The notes beneath the pieces were generated by a model. That model was given only the letters and a program-made list of their open reading frames with translations. It searched no databases and was not told where the DNA came from. From the NCBI RefSeq assembly GCF_905220365.1, contig NC_061132.1, forward strand, positions 3,906,001 to 3,970,000: 64,000 bases of DNA, given 5' to 3'. Shown piece after piece: positions 11,681 through 23,649 of this stretch (position 1 is its first letter; every line of letters starts with the position of its first letter). The stretch is from Vanessa cardui (Eukaryota; Arthropoda; Insecta; Lepidoptera; Nymphalidae). A program made the translations under genes and the position numbers.

Positions 11681-13537
11681 GGTATTACGTAAATATTCTG
11701 TCTCTTCTTTCCGCTTGTGGTGATACTATACAACAATAATATAATTATATTGAAAACATAAATATAGACTAAACAGACACAGAGTTACCAGAATTTTGAC
11801 TTCGAAAATTATGAACTGTTCTCCGATTTCCCTTTTTCATTTTGAAAGTGGTGACTGATTTCCAAAAATAAGGATACTAATTTTATTAATTTTATACAAA
11901 CCCGACAGCTATTTTCATAAATTTATAAGATATTGTAAAAATATATCACCCGTCATAAACTAGAGACATACGCGGTGGTGTGATGTAATTTATAAATGAA
12001 TTGATCGTTGTATTTGATTTTGAATTTACCTTCATCATAAGCGGTCTGTCAATAGTGAACATGCTGAGCGGCGAGTATCTCGCGTCGCTCAGTATTAGGA
12101 TCCGAGAGAACAGCTCCAGCTCATGTTCCACCTCTCTTTTGTTTTCCACTGATTTTCCATGGATGATCAAGTTGTGAGTTCGTTGCATCTGTCAACATGT
12201 CACAACTCACAGCTTATCTAAGGTCTGTACTCCACTTGTGAAAAAGAATCGTATTTTATTTCACCACACCGACATACAGATAATCGATATATGCTTGTTT
12301 GAGAATATCATCATCCACGTCCTATAAATGATATTTTATTATATGTTTTTCTCCGCAAAGTTTTTATCTCGTGATAAAACGAATTTGTACAATAGTAAAT
12401 AATTCGGTGTGGATTAGACATAATGGATATTGTATTAATGTATATTAATATTAACTAAGATTTCATTATTTGAAAATATCATTTATTAAAACAAACATTT
12501 ACTTACCTCATAATGTGTCCGATGAAATTGTTCAACATAGTATATGACAAAAGATATACAACAGATACACCAAAGACTAAATACAACAGTAGTATAATTT
12601 AAAAAAAGTTTTTCTGTGGAGGCTGTAATTAAACGTGTGTTTTTATTAAATATTATTCTTAAGATACTTAGTACATATTATCGTACTGAGATTTTTAACA
12701 TAAATTTAATAAGCAATTTTTCTAAAAGAAGTCAAAAGGAAAAGGTATGATTGGCTAGATATTTGATAGTGGAATAAAACCACACTAACAAAAAAAAAAA
12801 CGAATGAATATTCGGAATTAAGAAGAAAAACAAGAGTGTAAGCGCCGAGAGCAATCTATGGGATTGCAACGTAAGCTGTACGCGTTACTGAAGCCACTGT
12901 CATATTATTCAGATAATTTAAAGTTAAAAATCAAGAATTATAAAAAAAACACGAGAAACCACGACGACGGAAGCAAAGAAGAAACCAATACGAAGAGTAA
13001 TAATGAGAAACGTGATATCCAAAGTAATGCAGTCTCAGTGGGTTTACTGTTATGAATATGCAGAGCATATGTTTTGGAAAACACATAAACGATAGATAAA
13101 ATAAGTGTAGTTGTATGCTTACTTGAAATTAGCGTAGTAATAATCTGATAAAGTTGTATTTCTAAATGAATTGCTATGAATAGGATTACCAGCATCATGA
13201 TAACGCCATCAGCTCTTGTGGTCTGTGTAACTACTTCGCATATAAATACATAAGATGTTGCTAATTCGCGAATTGTATGTGGCTTACTTTCTTCTTTGCC
13301 TATTTTAAGAAAAATAAGACAGTTTACAAGATGTCCTATAAATCTAATCCGAAACCTATAACGACGGAATTTATAGAATATTATAAAACGCTGTGAAGTA
13401 CTGTATCTTACAAATACACCCATCTGTACATTCTTGTTCTGAATAAAGAGCATAACTACAGAATTGTATTACATTTTTGATTTATTGTTTCAAAATTTTG
13501 ATGCATTAAATTTTAGTAGAATTGGTAATATTTTCAT

Positions 13538-13788
13538 TAGAGATGAAACGGATAGTATTTTGGCGGCCGGATATAACCAGAATTAAATACAAAAATCTGG
13601 CTAAAAGAAACATATTTCTGAGTAATAATTTGCTATATTTAGTTAGTCATAGTATCGCTTATCTTAAATAATTTCAGTTTCGTTTTTAGCGGATAGCTAG
13701 ATATCCGGCGGTCAGATATCCGGCTATCTGGCCATATAGTCTGCCGAATATCCGGTATCCGGCCAAACTGCTATCCGTTTTATCTCTA
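13538..13788. mobile_element. hAT-type MITE with 8-bp target duplication
   Basis: The ends are TAGAGATGAAACGGATAG and, inverted, TAGAGATAAAACGGATAG. Exact 8-bp direct repeats ATTTTCAT flank it at 13530-13537 and 13789-13796. The interior carries several TATCCGGC-like words. An 8-bp duplication and these termini fit the hAT superfamily. It is about 251 bp, non-coding and non-autonomous, inside intron 3 of E1; E2 lacks it. Confidence 0.85.
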
Positions 13789-15516
13789 ATTTTCATATCT
13801 ACTGTATTGTGTTATTAGTTGCAATGCAATTAGTTGCAATTCCGAGAATTACAAATGAGACTTGTTATTAATCAAAACAAACAGTTAAATTATTAAAAGA
13901 AAACTAAGCAAATAGTACTGTTACTATGTTTTCTTTTTGCTACGTGATTCCTTTCATCGCCGCCGGTCCTGGCGTCGTCAAAAAGCAGAGTCTTCAAACT
14001 ATCATTTATTGCGACCAGAGTAATATTCACTCGTTGCGCCAAAAAACTTATCTGCAGTTGCAGCAATATCAGAATATAAATATTCAGAAACATGTATATC
14101 GTTTCCTTCGTTATTATTGCTAGAATGAAGTTATATATTATTATTTTAAAAAAAAATAAGTGTGTTTAAATAAAGTACATATTTTTTTTTAATTAAAAGG
14201 ATTATTTTTCTGTTTTATACATTATATAAACATTGCAGATCAATACCTGTGCTGAGGGTCATCCGTGATTGCGACAAGCCGCTCAAGGCATCTATCAATC
14301 GTAAGAAAAAATATCCATGTATTAAAATAAAAATTATGTAATTCGATTTTATTAATATTTTCTTCTTCAAAATATTTTGTAATTTTGCATCGATCTGCAA
14401 ATAATATAAAATACTATTATAAATTTCGCTCGACTCTGGAAATCAATTTGTCTAACGCTTTTAATTTTTATATATTGTTGGGCTAAGACATCCCCAAGGT
14501 TCCCATTAAGACAAAACGGGAATGGTTCAGGGCAAGGTAAGTGCAGCCACACAACGCACGTGACAGCCAACACGCCGCAGCCCTTCAATGCTGATCCTTG
14601 ACTTTTTACTACATGCGTAATTTATTTAACTTTTCAGTGACTTCTTATTTGTATGTAGAGGTTTACCATATAGACAGCAGGACGGTGACCCTGGAGGTGA
14701 CTATAATAAGAGGGTCTTGAATCAGTTCCTCACTATCATTCGCGATAGAACTACAAGTCTTGAAAGAAGCTTTCTCTGTCCATATGTCCCTATGTACGCT
14801 TAAATCTTTAAAACTGTACTACGGATTTTGATAGGGTTTTTTTTAAAATAAATAGAGCATTTCGAGAGAAATAGTTAACAAACACAGATTATTATTATTA
14901 TTTTAGATTTTCTAGTGTGATGTAAATAAACAAATTCATTATTTGCATATCCTGCAAAGCACTTGAAATTTTTTGACATGGCATTAGTAGCATTCTATTG
15001 AGCATACTTCAGACAAGGTTTTTGGCTAAATATTCATAGTCCATATGGTTTGACGCAAAGCGTAATCACAGCGAGGCTGCCTCTGCTAGTATTATTATAT
15101 GAAATTACCTGTTCGAGTCTTTTGAAGTAATTATCCATACTAGTCAACCTCGTCGGAGCAGTGAATACTCCTACTGTAGTCAGTACAGCTAGTACAGCTA
15201 TCGCACATGATTTAACGAAGTTATCTGTTACTCTTTTAGAATAAATCTTCATAAAAAATTCGGCAATACATGTCAAACTCAAAAATCCTAATAAAAACAA
15301 TAAAAACATTCTTCATAAAATTAAGGACTTGATTACTCTGAACCAATTATTTTTTCTAAAAGAAAGGCCAATACCGTTAATTATTATAAAAACTCTTCCA
15401 AATATTACCAAAGGGCGCGAGAATTGGAATTCTTGGAATTCCGGCGCATACTTGACGGGAGCGATGCCTACCGGGCGCGAGATCTTCAGCAACAACCCCA
15501 TTGCGCCGCGGTTCAT

Positions 15517-17308
15517 TGCTGCAGTACTGGACAGCTTTCGCGCAACAAACTAATGTAGTTCTCACTTTCAAAGACGTAAGAAAACAAACGAGACGCACAT
15601 CATTATCTAAAGTAAATATCGTCAGCGTTATACCTAATGACATCACTCATAGGCAAATATAATTACTCCATACACTCAATATTTTATCACTAATGGAATA
15701 TCTATGTATATAGATGGACATTGTTTTTATGTCAACAGACCGACAGATCGATTTACTTTCGCATTTAAAACGTTAGTGTAGATATATGTATGTACTGTGT
15801 TAATTTAAACTTAAAAACTAAAATTATATCAAACTTTCATAATAATCGCTGTAGTAGTTTTGTGTGACTGTTAAATACAAACAAAAAAGTAACCTCTTTA
15901 TAATATGTATCTAATCGTGCCACGGCAAGAAGCATTAATATTCAGAGTAACATGTTTTAAAATTATTATTGGCATCTGAATGTATTATTAACGTAGTATG
16001 TATTTTATTGCAGTAACTATTTCAAATAACTTTTAATTACAATAATATAACTGCCTTTGTAATCATACATTTACTAAAAATATAAATGGTAGATCTACCC
16101 ATATTATTTATTGTCAATAGGTATTCGATTGATCACAATCAAACTTGACTGTAAGCACTAATTTGGTCTAAGATGCAACGTGGGGGCTCTATTAGACCTT
16201 AGTACAAGTTTGACAGTTAACCATAATTTATTCATTTATTTATATGTCGGAGAGATTGTTTGGTTCGGGGTCATCTTCGACATACATACAACAACAACAA
16301 CAACAACAACAGCCTGTAAATTCCCACTGCTGGGCTAAAGGCCTCCTGTCCCTTTGAGGAGAAGGTTTGGAAAATATTCCACCACCCTCTTCCAATGCGG
16401 GTTGGTGGAATGCACATGTGGCAGAATTGCTATGAAATTTGTCACATGCAGGTTTCCTCACCGCTGAGCACGAGATGAATTATAAAGACAAATTAAGCAC
16501 ATGAAACGGTGGTGCTGGGCCATCTCGGCTCATGTGATATGTGATACATAAAAGTAAAAAAAACTTGAAATTAAAAAATTAGCAGTTACCTCATGTTATT
16601 ACTATACTTAAAAATAATTGTTTTCTCATATCTATAAATGGACTCTTGAAATATCTATAGGAAACCTACAAATGTTGCTTGGTGTGACTGTTCCGTGAAT
16701 AAGAATATTTCGTGCTTTACGGGCCAAGACCCTAACTCTGTTGCATTCCGTACTCCTGGCACAATTACATATTCTTACTATATCAAAATTAATAATTGTA
16801 ATTTTTTAAATGTGCAGAACCCTTTTGTTGAAATATAACCTAAATATGACTTGTATACATATTGTAACTAAAGATTAATTCTACTACAATCGTTTCGATT
16901 CTACCTTTTGGAAGCGAGTCAGTTTGTAATGACAAAACAACAGACATCAGTAAGTAACGGAACACATGAGTCATACGCTGATCAAATACCTGCCTTTTAT
17001 CGATACCTACTAATGGTATAAATGCAAAGGTGACTCTGTCTGTTAGCTCTTCGCGCTTAAACCGTAAAGCCGATTTTGATAAAATTTGGCATGGAAGGCG
17101 TTTAAATCATCACTCGAGAAGGTATAATTTGTGGTGTCGATTTGTGAGCTAAAGGTCGAGTTTTAGAAATTACGGCCGGGTTAAATTTCAGGTTCAGCTA
17201 GATTGAAAATAAAATTAGCAAATTTCAATCAGGTAATCATAGTCATAAAGGGTTTAGTTTATTATAATTATTTTTACCTAACATCAATTAATTGTAAGGA
17301 GGGTGAAA
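15517..17308. other. Intergenic between E1 and C1
   Basis: The two genes are divergent. About 15700-16240 resembles the upstream region of E2 (37740-38400), for example AGATCTACCCATATT against AGACCTACCCACATT, so this flank is part of the duplicated block. A SINE follows at 16284. Near 17030-17180 there is a short relic of a dispersed repeat. No other gene seen. Confidence 0.55.
16284..16530 (-). mobile_element. tRNA-derived SINE, minus strand
   Basis: Reading the minus strand it starts GAGCCGAGATGGCCCAGCAC, like a tRNA 5' half with an A-box-like TGGCCCAG. It continues through a body with CCCACTGCTGGGC in the plus sense and ends in a (TTG)n tail, seen here as (ACA)n at 16285-16312. It resembles SINE families known from butterflies (Metulj-like); the family name is from memory. 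Confidence 0.7.
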
Positions 17309-20300
17309 ATGCAGGATGAAGCGTGTAAAGTTCAGGGTGCGTTGGCCGTCGTGTTGCGCCTGTCGCGAGCCCTGGGGCTTGCTCCGCTACGCTTCGCTCA
17401 CGACCGTGGAGGCTACATAGTCACTGTATCCCGACGATTCGCTATATACGGTTACATCCTATCGGTCTGCACTCGTAAGTTGTATTCTTACACGCGGATT
17501 GCGTAAGATTATTCGAGAAATAAGTTTTTCTGCTATTGTCCAGTGATTTTCTACTAATGATATGGAACGTAGTTTAATTACGATAAACTTATTTACCACT
17601 TCGCTGAAATTTATTTTTTCCTCATTTTAGATATTTGTGGAGCAGTATGGATGTACCAAAGTATTGTTGAGTTTTACGTGGTGTATTCATCGTTTCCTGT
17701 TGGAAACATTATCACTGTGTCAGCAATAATGTTTGTAACCGGAGTGGGATCTTACGGGAGCATCAACCGCATCAAAAATATAGCGAAACATTCTAATTTA
17801 CTCTATAAAGTAATATTAGAATTTTCCGCAATGATAAAATTCAATATATTTGTTTTATAGTGTAATCACTGTAAATGTAGTTTTTTTGTATGTTAGTAAT
17901 TTTGAAATTAAACCACTTGCTACAAAACAACTTTGCTTTATATTACTGCAAGTATTTGCGACGGGATATAGACCATGTTTTTTATTTTTATTTGGTGGAG
18001 CTCGATATTTCGACATTACCTACAAACGTCTTGTTCGCGAGGCTGTATATTCATCAAATAAAAATAAAAAGCAAGTTAGACAGATATGTCTACCTTGCTT
18101 TTTATTTGCTTTTTATACTATCGTTTAAATACCTGTAGTATTAAAGCAAAGTTGTTTTGTAGCAAAACTTGTATTCTAATACATACACATATTTCAGATA
18201 AATTACGATTTAAATAGCAAAACGGATTTAAAACGAAACAAAATTCTATTTGCTTTAATTTTTATTAATGCAATAATTTTAATTTTAATAATGGGGTTTA
18301 CTGCAATTTCTAAATATATCGCCTTCGGAAAAAATGGACGTGAGTTCTTTGAATCGGTAGTTTTCAATTTCGGGAGAGTCGTTGCCCAGTAATATAACTG
18401 CATTTAAAATACATGTCACGGTTCAAATCCGGACAAGCAAAACTGATGATCTATTGTATGCTTATGGGTTCTACAGTTAAGCAGCAACACTTAATGCGGT
18501 TGTGTTACGTTTGGAAGGAAGTGCAGTGGTGTACGATGAGTCAGTGTAAACAGAAAACCTAGCATAATATATAACAAGATCATAGCACTTTGGGTGACCG
18601 TTTATCACTAGGCCCATCTTTAAGTCTGCCAAGCTAAAAGGACTATATTGCGGATGGATTTGGAAATCCTAATCATTCCGCATGAGTACTGGTATTTAGC
18701 TATCCGCAATTTATATATTGATTTTTTGTCAGGTCTAACAATTCATACGAGACTTTTTTTAGTGCTAGGTTTCGACACTATGATTTTTTTGGAGTTCAGC
18801 AGAATATGTCTACTGTTTATGGAGAATATGTTTATAAATTTTGACGTATATTGCATCCTGCAGACAGTGAGTCTGAAGCTAAGGGAATGGGTAGATAAGT
18901 CAAATTCTGGTAAGTATGTAGCGATCATGTCCTCATTATACTTAGTTTTTTCTAACTGTTGATTTTTTCGATGCGTTCTCGATTTAGATATACGATATAA
19001 ATTCGATAAATAAATATTAATATCGTAATACTGTCTTAAATAATATTTCAGGGGCGGCGTGCCGTTTGTCACTGACACGTTTCCGGGACCTTACGAAGGC
19101 TTATGTGTCTGTTTGCGAAGCTGTGAAGGGACTGAGCGAGACCCGGGAGAGCATAATATTTATTTTATTTTCTGCGAATTCTCTGTTCACGACGATGTCT
19201 TTCTTCAATTTAATTGACTACTCATATTTTACTTGTATGTGTTATACCTGGGACTCGTTTTATTACTCTTTATTATTTCAGTCGAATTAAGAATTTTTGG
19301 TATATATTTTTTTTCGTTCTCTCATTTCTAAAGCAGGCGCAAGGCATCACACTTTGGCTGTATTTGTTCACGTGTTCTGGTGTGTTATGCATTTTTCTAC
19401 GGCTGTTGTATTCATTGAACCGTGGAATCAAATAAGTGCGGAGGTAAATTGATTATAAAATGTTTTATTTTCCAATATTCCTGTTGATTTTAAAAACATT
19501 GTGCAAAAGTTATGAGTACTGACTGTCTTCAATTTCTTTGAAGATTTTTTATGGCGTATTTAGACGGAGGGGCAAATAACACCTGATGGTATGTGGTCAC
19601 CACTGACACTGGTAAGTCAAAACTGTTCAACCTTACATTGCCAAGACGCCACCAACCTTAGAAAGTTAGATGTCATTCCTCGTACCTGCAGTTACATCGG
19701 CACTCTCGTCATACCTACCCATATGGGCTTGCATGACCAAAAGACGAATGTTACACATAACTTAAAATATTTTTTTTTGAAGGTCAAAGCGATACGAATA
19801 CTTTTGATTAAGTTGAAATTTAATATGACGCCAGTTGGGATGTCGATCCCTTTAGAACTGGACCTGATGTTCAAACAGATTCGTCTCAACCAGCCGACGA
19901 TGTCTCTTCTGGGCCTTGTCACCATTCAGAGATCACTTCTCACAAAGGTTGTTATAATTGAATACGTTGTTTATTTAAAGCATTAATAACGGGAGCCTAC
20001 GATAATATTATAAATGGCAAATTTGCTATCTTGATTTATCTGGGCCGAGGGAACCCATTCTCAGTGAGGGACTATGATATACTAGCTGCAGCCCGCGGCT
20101 TTGCTCGCGAGGAAATTATATAAATAACTCAACAGACTAATTTAAAATCTTACGTCAATTTAAGACCACCAGTGTTTAATCGTTTTTATAAATCAGAAGA
20201 AAAAAATATTGCAAATAGTCCCCCATATCATCTCCTAACGGATGTACGTCGAATTACCAATAACCCTTTGTATATAGATAGATATAGAAAATTGTTTTCT

Positions 20301-20391
20301 AATTTAATAACGTTTGTTACAGACGATAAGCTTTATAACTACCTACTTTGTTATAATGATACAGTGTATGCAAAAGAGACGGGAGAAGTGA
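17309..20391 (+). CDS. Gustatory receptor C1, intact, eight exons
   Basis: Complete GR of 395 aa from exons 17309-17474, 17631-17809, 18198-18339, 18733-18909, 19052-19234, 19337-19443, 19783-19947 and 20323-20391, joining in phases 1, 0, 1, 1, 1, 0, 0. The N terminus has LRLSRALGLAPLRF, typical of GR first exons. Exon 5 carries RFRDLTKAYVSVCEAVKGL and exon 7 IPLELDLMFKQI. The C-terminal signature is TYFVIMIQC (about residues 380-388), with cysteine in place of the usual phenylalanine; the relic at 4370 has TYFVIIVQS. I chose ATG 17309 as the only ATG in exon 1 before the LRLSR motif. A GTG lies two codons upstream but is not a likely start. Intron 2 contains an inverted-repeat element and intron 6 a SINE-like scrap. 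It is the only intact member of subfamily C here. Confidence 0.87.
17915..18171. repeat. Inverted-repeat (MITE-like) element in C1 intron 2
   Basis: The left arm from 17915 (ACTTGCTACAAAACAACTTT) is matched, inverted, near 18127-18171 (AAAGTTGTTTTGTAGCAAAA). A second smaller hairpin with arms AAAAAGCAAG / CTTGCTTTTT lies near 18066-18103. It is non-coding. I could not define a target duplication. Confidence 0.65.
19565..19740 (+). repeat. Degraded dispersed repeat in C1 intron 6
   Basis: Words such as ACCTGATGGTATGTGGTCAC, GCCAAGACGCCACCAACCTT and CTACCCATATGGGCTTGCA match in order the repeat at 57190-57480. It is shortened and diverged. Confidence 0.65.
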
Positions 20392-21989
20392 ATAAACTCG
20401 CAAAAAAATAATTTTGTGCAATCAAATATTGTGTAATTAAATAATATACTTGACTTTGATGAAAATAAATTTAGTCTAAGAACGTCCTACCTCGTGGACA
20501 CACTAAATGGTGTTGAGAAAAACCTTGCGTTTTATTTAAATCTTGAGACACTTAATAACCTCCCTAGCTAAAACTAACAAGTGGCTTGATATACCACATT
20601 GTAGTTTGATTCTTAGACCTTCTTTAATATAAAAATTGTCAAAGCAAAGTAAACATTATTTTAGGACTTTTTATAATCAGTTTTGAATGCAATGTACACC
20701 AAATTTATTTTTCGAAGCAAGGACTAAAAGTGGAATCAGACGGTTCATTTTTTGTTCATTTTCGTGTTTCATTTTGCATCTTTCACTCAAAGTGACACGC
20801 TGAACAAAAAATGAAACAAAAGTGCGGAATTAGTTCATCAGTGAACTGATTCAACGACGTTTATCTTTCACGGCATCTTTCATTCCTACTCAGAATGAAC
20901 GAAAAAGGAACATTCTGAACACAGAGTGAACGTTCACTTGGATTTGGCCACTTGTCTCAAACTGCAGCGTTTGTTACGTCGACGCAGACGGTCGTTACGT
21001 CAAACGTCGCGGCTAAATGGTGTTCAAGTGGAACGATCAAAATACGTTGCTGTTTTAGTATTACCAAATGCCATATTTGAAAGAAACTACGGATGAGTGT
21101 TCTTTTTTACGTCATACGTGCTAAGCCGTATGTTCACATATTTATTATTTTCTTTCAATCTATGTTTACACATAGAATGAAAGAATAATTAATCATTCAC
21201 TCAAAAGAACATTCACTCGAATGAACCGTCTGATATTACTTTAACGATTGGTAATGTAGATGATATCAAGATGGCCCAACAAGAAACTACTGTCTGTGCA
21301 ACTACCCTCATCTTAGATTTTATACCCATAAGTACATTCGTTAATGTTGTAATAATTAAATCAAACCAAGATCATCTTATGTAGAATAGGGCTTATGAAT
21401 ATTAACATTTTTTGATATTATAAGATTAAAATATATATAAGTAACACTGCAAATTTATAGGTGAAAATATTTGTATTTAACCTCCTTGAAGTGGATTTAG
21501 CTAATCGTCTGCATATGATAATAACTCAGATTCTTTTTTTCTCAGATTTTAAACTAAACAAGAATATCTTTTCATAAATAAATTTAAGATCAGACTAACA
21601 TGAATTGAGATATCTTTATTCGAAAACCCATTTATAGAATCTTGTAGAACTATGGAAACAAGAATATGTGGCATTTTTCGAGTCTTTATAAATTAAATAT
21701 ATTTTGAAGAAAAGGTTAATAATAGTGTAGGTATGTAATTTACTCATGTTTAATTATCATTAAAGAACAATAATAATAGTATATAGTATATCATATCATT
21801 ACGGGGTAAGTAAAAATGAAACTTAAGGTCATTATTTTTTGATAAATTTCTTTTGTATTACCTCATCGAATAAGTTTTGATTCAAAACAATCGTACACTT
21901 GAATATCTTGTCTAACACACACAACAAGGCCTTTACAAATGTCATGTCTGACATTTGCTTAAGCTGAGGACGCGTGCTCTGCTCCTCGT
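20392..21989. repeat. 3' flank of C1 and duplicated segment
   Basis: From about 20590 the sequence parallels 6480-7365 in the same orientation and ends at an orphan subfamily A exon, as the other copy ends at A2. A 515-bp MITE at 20727-21241 interrupts this copy. No coding sequence recognised. Confidence 0.7.
20727..21241. mobile_element. 515-bp MITE with TA target duplication
   Basis: The ends are AAAGTGGAATCAGACGGTTC and, inverted, AAGTAATATCAGACGGTTC, so the terminal repeat shares ATCAGACGGTTCATT. TA flanks both sides. The homologous unoccupied site is seen at 6610-6611 in the duplicated flank (CGAC-TA-ACGATT). The TA duplication fits a Tc1/mariner-like origin. The interior repeats words such as TGAACAAAAAATGAA and TCATTCACTC. 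Confidence 0.8.
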
Positions 21990-22413
21990 TTAAATTTTTG
22001 AATAATGTAATTGCAACAACACAATCGTGTAACGTGGTGTACACGCCGATGAGGACAGCACCGGCGATAAGTTGCGCCAGTTCACCGTCGGCGAAGATGC
22101 GCCAGACGGTGAAGTTCATCGGACAGATTTCGAGGAATTTGATTCCGTCCAATATTGGATTTTCAAAACGTCTGTCGATCCACAGCACCGTTCAACATTA
22201 TTACAGGTTGGTGACTCTTTTCATTTGTATACACTACTTATTACGGTTGTAATTATCAAAGGAGATTAGGAGGGGCTTATTACAGTGTATTTGTAAAAGT
22301 ATTTGCGGGAAGACAGGTATCTCTCTATTACTTATCTCTAATGGCAACCTCATATTATTATTGGCTGCCCTTCGAAATTATGATATATAAAATTTTATTG
22401 GGCAGGGCGTCAT
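21990..22413 (-). pseudogene. Orphan last exon of subfamily A, split
   Basis: The minus strand carries the 5' edge of exon 4 at about 22388-22413 (splice acceptor and GACGCCCTGCCC). After about 220 unrelated bases the rest follows at 21990-22163 (LDGIKFLEICPMNFTVWRIF). A small duplication after WRIFAD spoils the final membrane segment and the TY..QF motif. Exons 1-3 are not found upstream. A dead fragment. Confidence 0.85.
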
Positions 22414-22664
22414 CTGGAAATAATGTACAGTTATATACACGCCTTTGGGCAATTCCCTCTGTGTTGACATCATCCCCTCATCATATATCCTACCGCAAAA
22501 CAGAAATGTGTAGTATTATTGTGCAACGGTTCGAAATGTATCTAACCGCAAAAAAAATAATAAAAAAAACAAATGTTTTATCGCGGACAACTTTGATCCA
22601 TAAAATTGTTAGTAAATAGGAAATAATTTAAAAACTTATATCTATGTTAGTAGCTATACAACAA

Positions 22665-23335
22665 TTAATAATTTAAAATTAAAAAGAACGTAGTCCTCTG
22701 TGCCATTTGGCTGATCAACGGACAGTCTCCGCTGTTGGCAATTTCGCTTAGTACACTGCTACAGTGGCTGCTGCCACGCACTTTGTTTAGCAATGAAGCG
22801 GTCTTCTCCCGAACGATTGCGTTAAGGCTGTCCACATTGGCCAGCGCAAACATCGCTGATGCGCGACAGAAGCGCGGCAGCCGCAAGAGTGATCTGAACG
22901 CATTATTATATTGAGTACGCAGGGCACTGTAGGCCTTTTTAGTAGTATCAGTTCATAGACTACACGAATATAATGATGTACAATAGGCTTTGAAAAGCGT
23001 GATTTTGACAGTATCAGTGCAGCGTCCAAATCTATGTACCAGCATGTTTCTCTCTCTATATCTTCATCATCTTTAAGGTTGTCAGTAACAATGTGTCCCA
23101 GATTATTAAATTTATACACTCTCTTCAAAGGTGCGTTACAAAGTGTAATGGGAGAAACCACTTTAGACGACGAGAGAGACGTATCCAGGAAATAAGCGTA
23201 CACCGGTGTGCGCCTGTTCGTATAATATTTAACAGTGTGCTTTAAACTCATTATTGCAGTCTCTGTTGACAAACCACGCGTGCCGTGCTGACCATTATGT
23301 AGCACACAGTGATTTTCGTGAACAGAGTTAAGCAC
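22665..23335 (-). mobile_element. Degraded non-LTR reverse transcriptase fragment
   Basis: Minus-strand frames encode pieces such as STETAIMSLKHTVKYYTNRR, VYKFNNLGHIVTDNLKDDED and LPRFCRASAMFALANVDSLN. Such pieces are familiar from reverse transcriptase and C-terminal parts of insect LINEs, a different family from the one at 25850. A large internal part is missing and there are frameshifts. The assignment rests on recalled family features, not on an alignment. Confidence 0.6.
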
Positions 23336-23649
23336 ACTATCAAATACTTTGGCTAAAGCGGTTGGTAAAAAGCGACATCTTGACCGATATTAGTGGCTTA
23401 TTGACAATATAAGGAAAAGTTTTTTATTTTACACGTTTTATGGACCATTTGCAAGTCTACGAACCTATATTGAAATAAATATCACAATGTAAAACAATTC
23501 AATACAAGTCTTTTTTTTCCTCACTTATACATTACCTTTTAACTTTACTTACACACACATCGATACATAAAAACAATATATAAAAATCAGCATGTCTGGA
23601 GATTATATCTATTTAAAACAAACTAAGGATCGTTCAACTTAAGCCCGGC
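23336..23649. other. AT-rich spacer
   Basis: No gene or recognised repeat seen between the LINE fragment and the next repeat. Confidence 0.5.

Larger units (their letters stand above)
11256..15516 (-). pseudogene. Gustatory receptor E1, one in-frame stop
   Basis: Seven-exon GR, paralogue of E2. Exons are 15109-15516, 14247-14394, 13925-14119, 13123-13299, 12507-12622, 12030-12188 and 11256-11357. All junctions are GT-AG with phases 0, 1, 1, 1, 0, 0, and exons 2-7 have exactly the E2 lengths. It starts MNRGAMGLLLKISRPVGIAP and ends with TYLVIILQY in the last exon. The only lesion is TGA at 15313-15315 in exon 1, at the start of a membrane segment; the frame is open again right after it. Total length would be 434 codons. 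Intron 3 holds a hAT-type MITE and intron 6 a 72-bp palindrome. It is either a young pseudogene, an allele with a null mutation, or a readthrough gene. Confidence 0.85.

Noticed and set aside
20172..20411. Open frame of 79 codons after C1
   Set aside because: It overlaps exon 8 of C1 in another frame and matches nothing I recognise.
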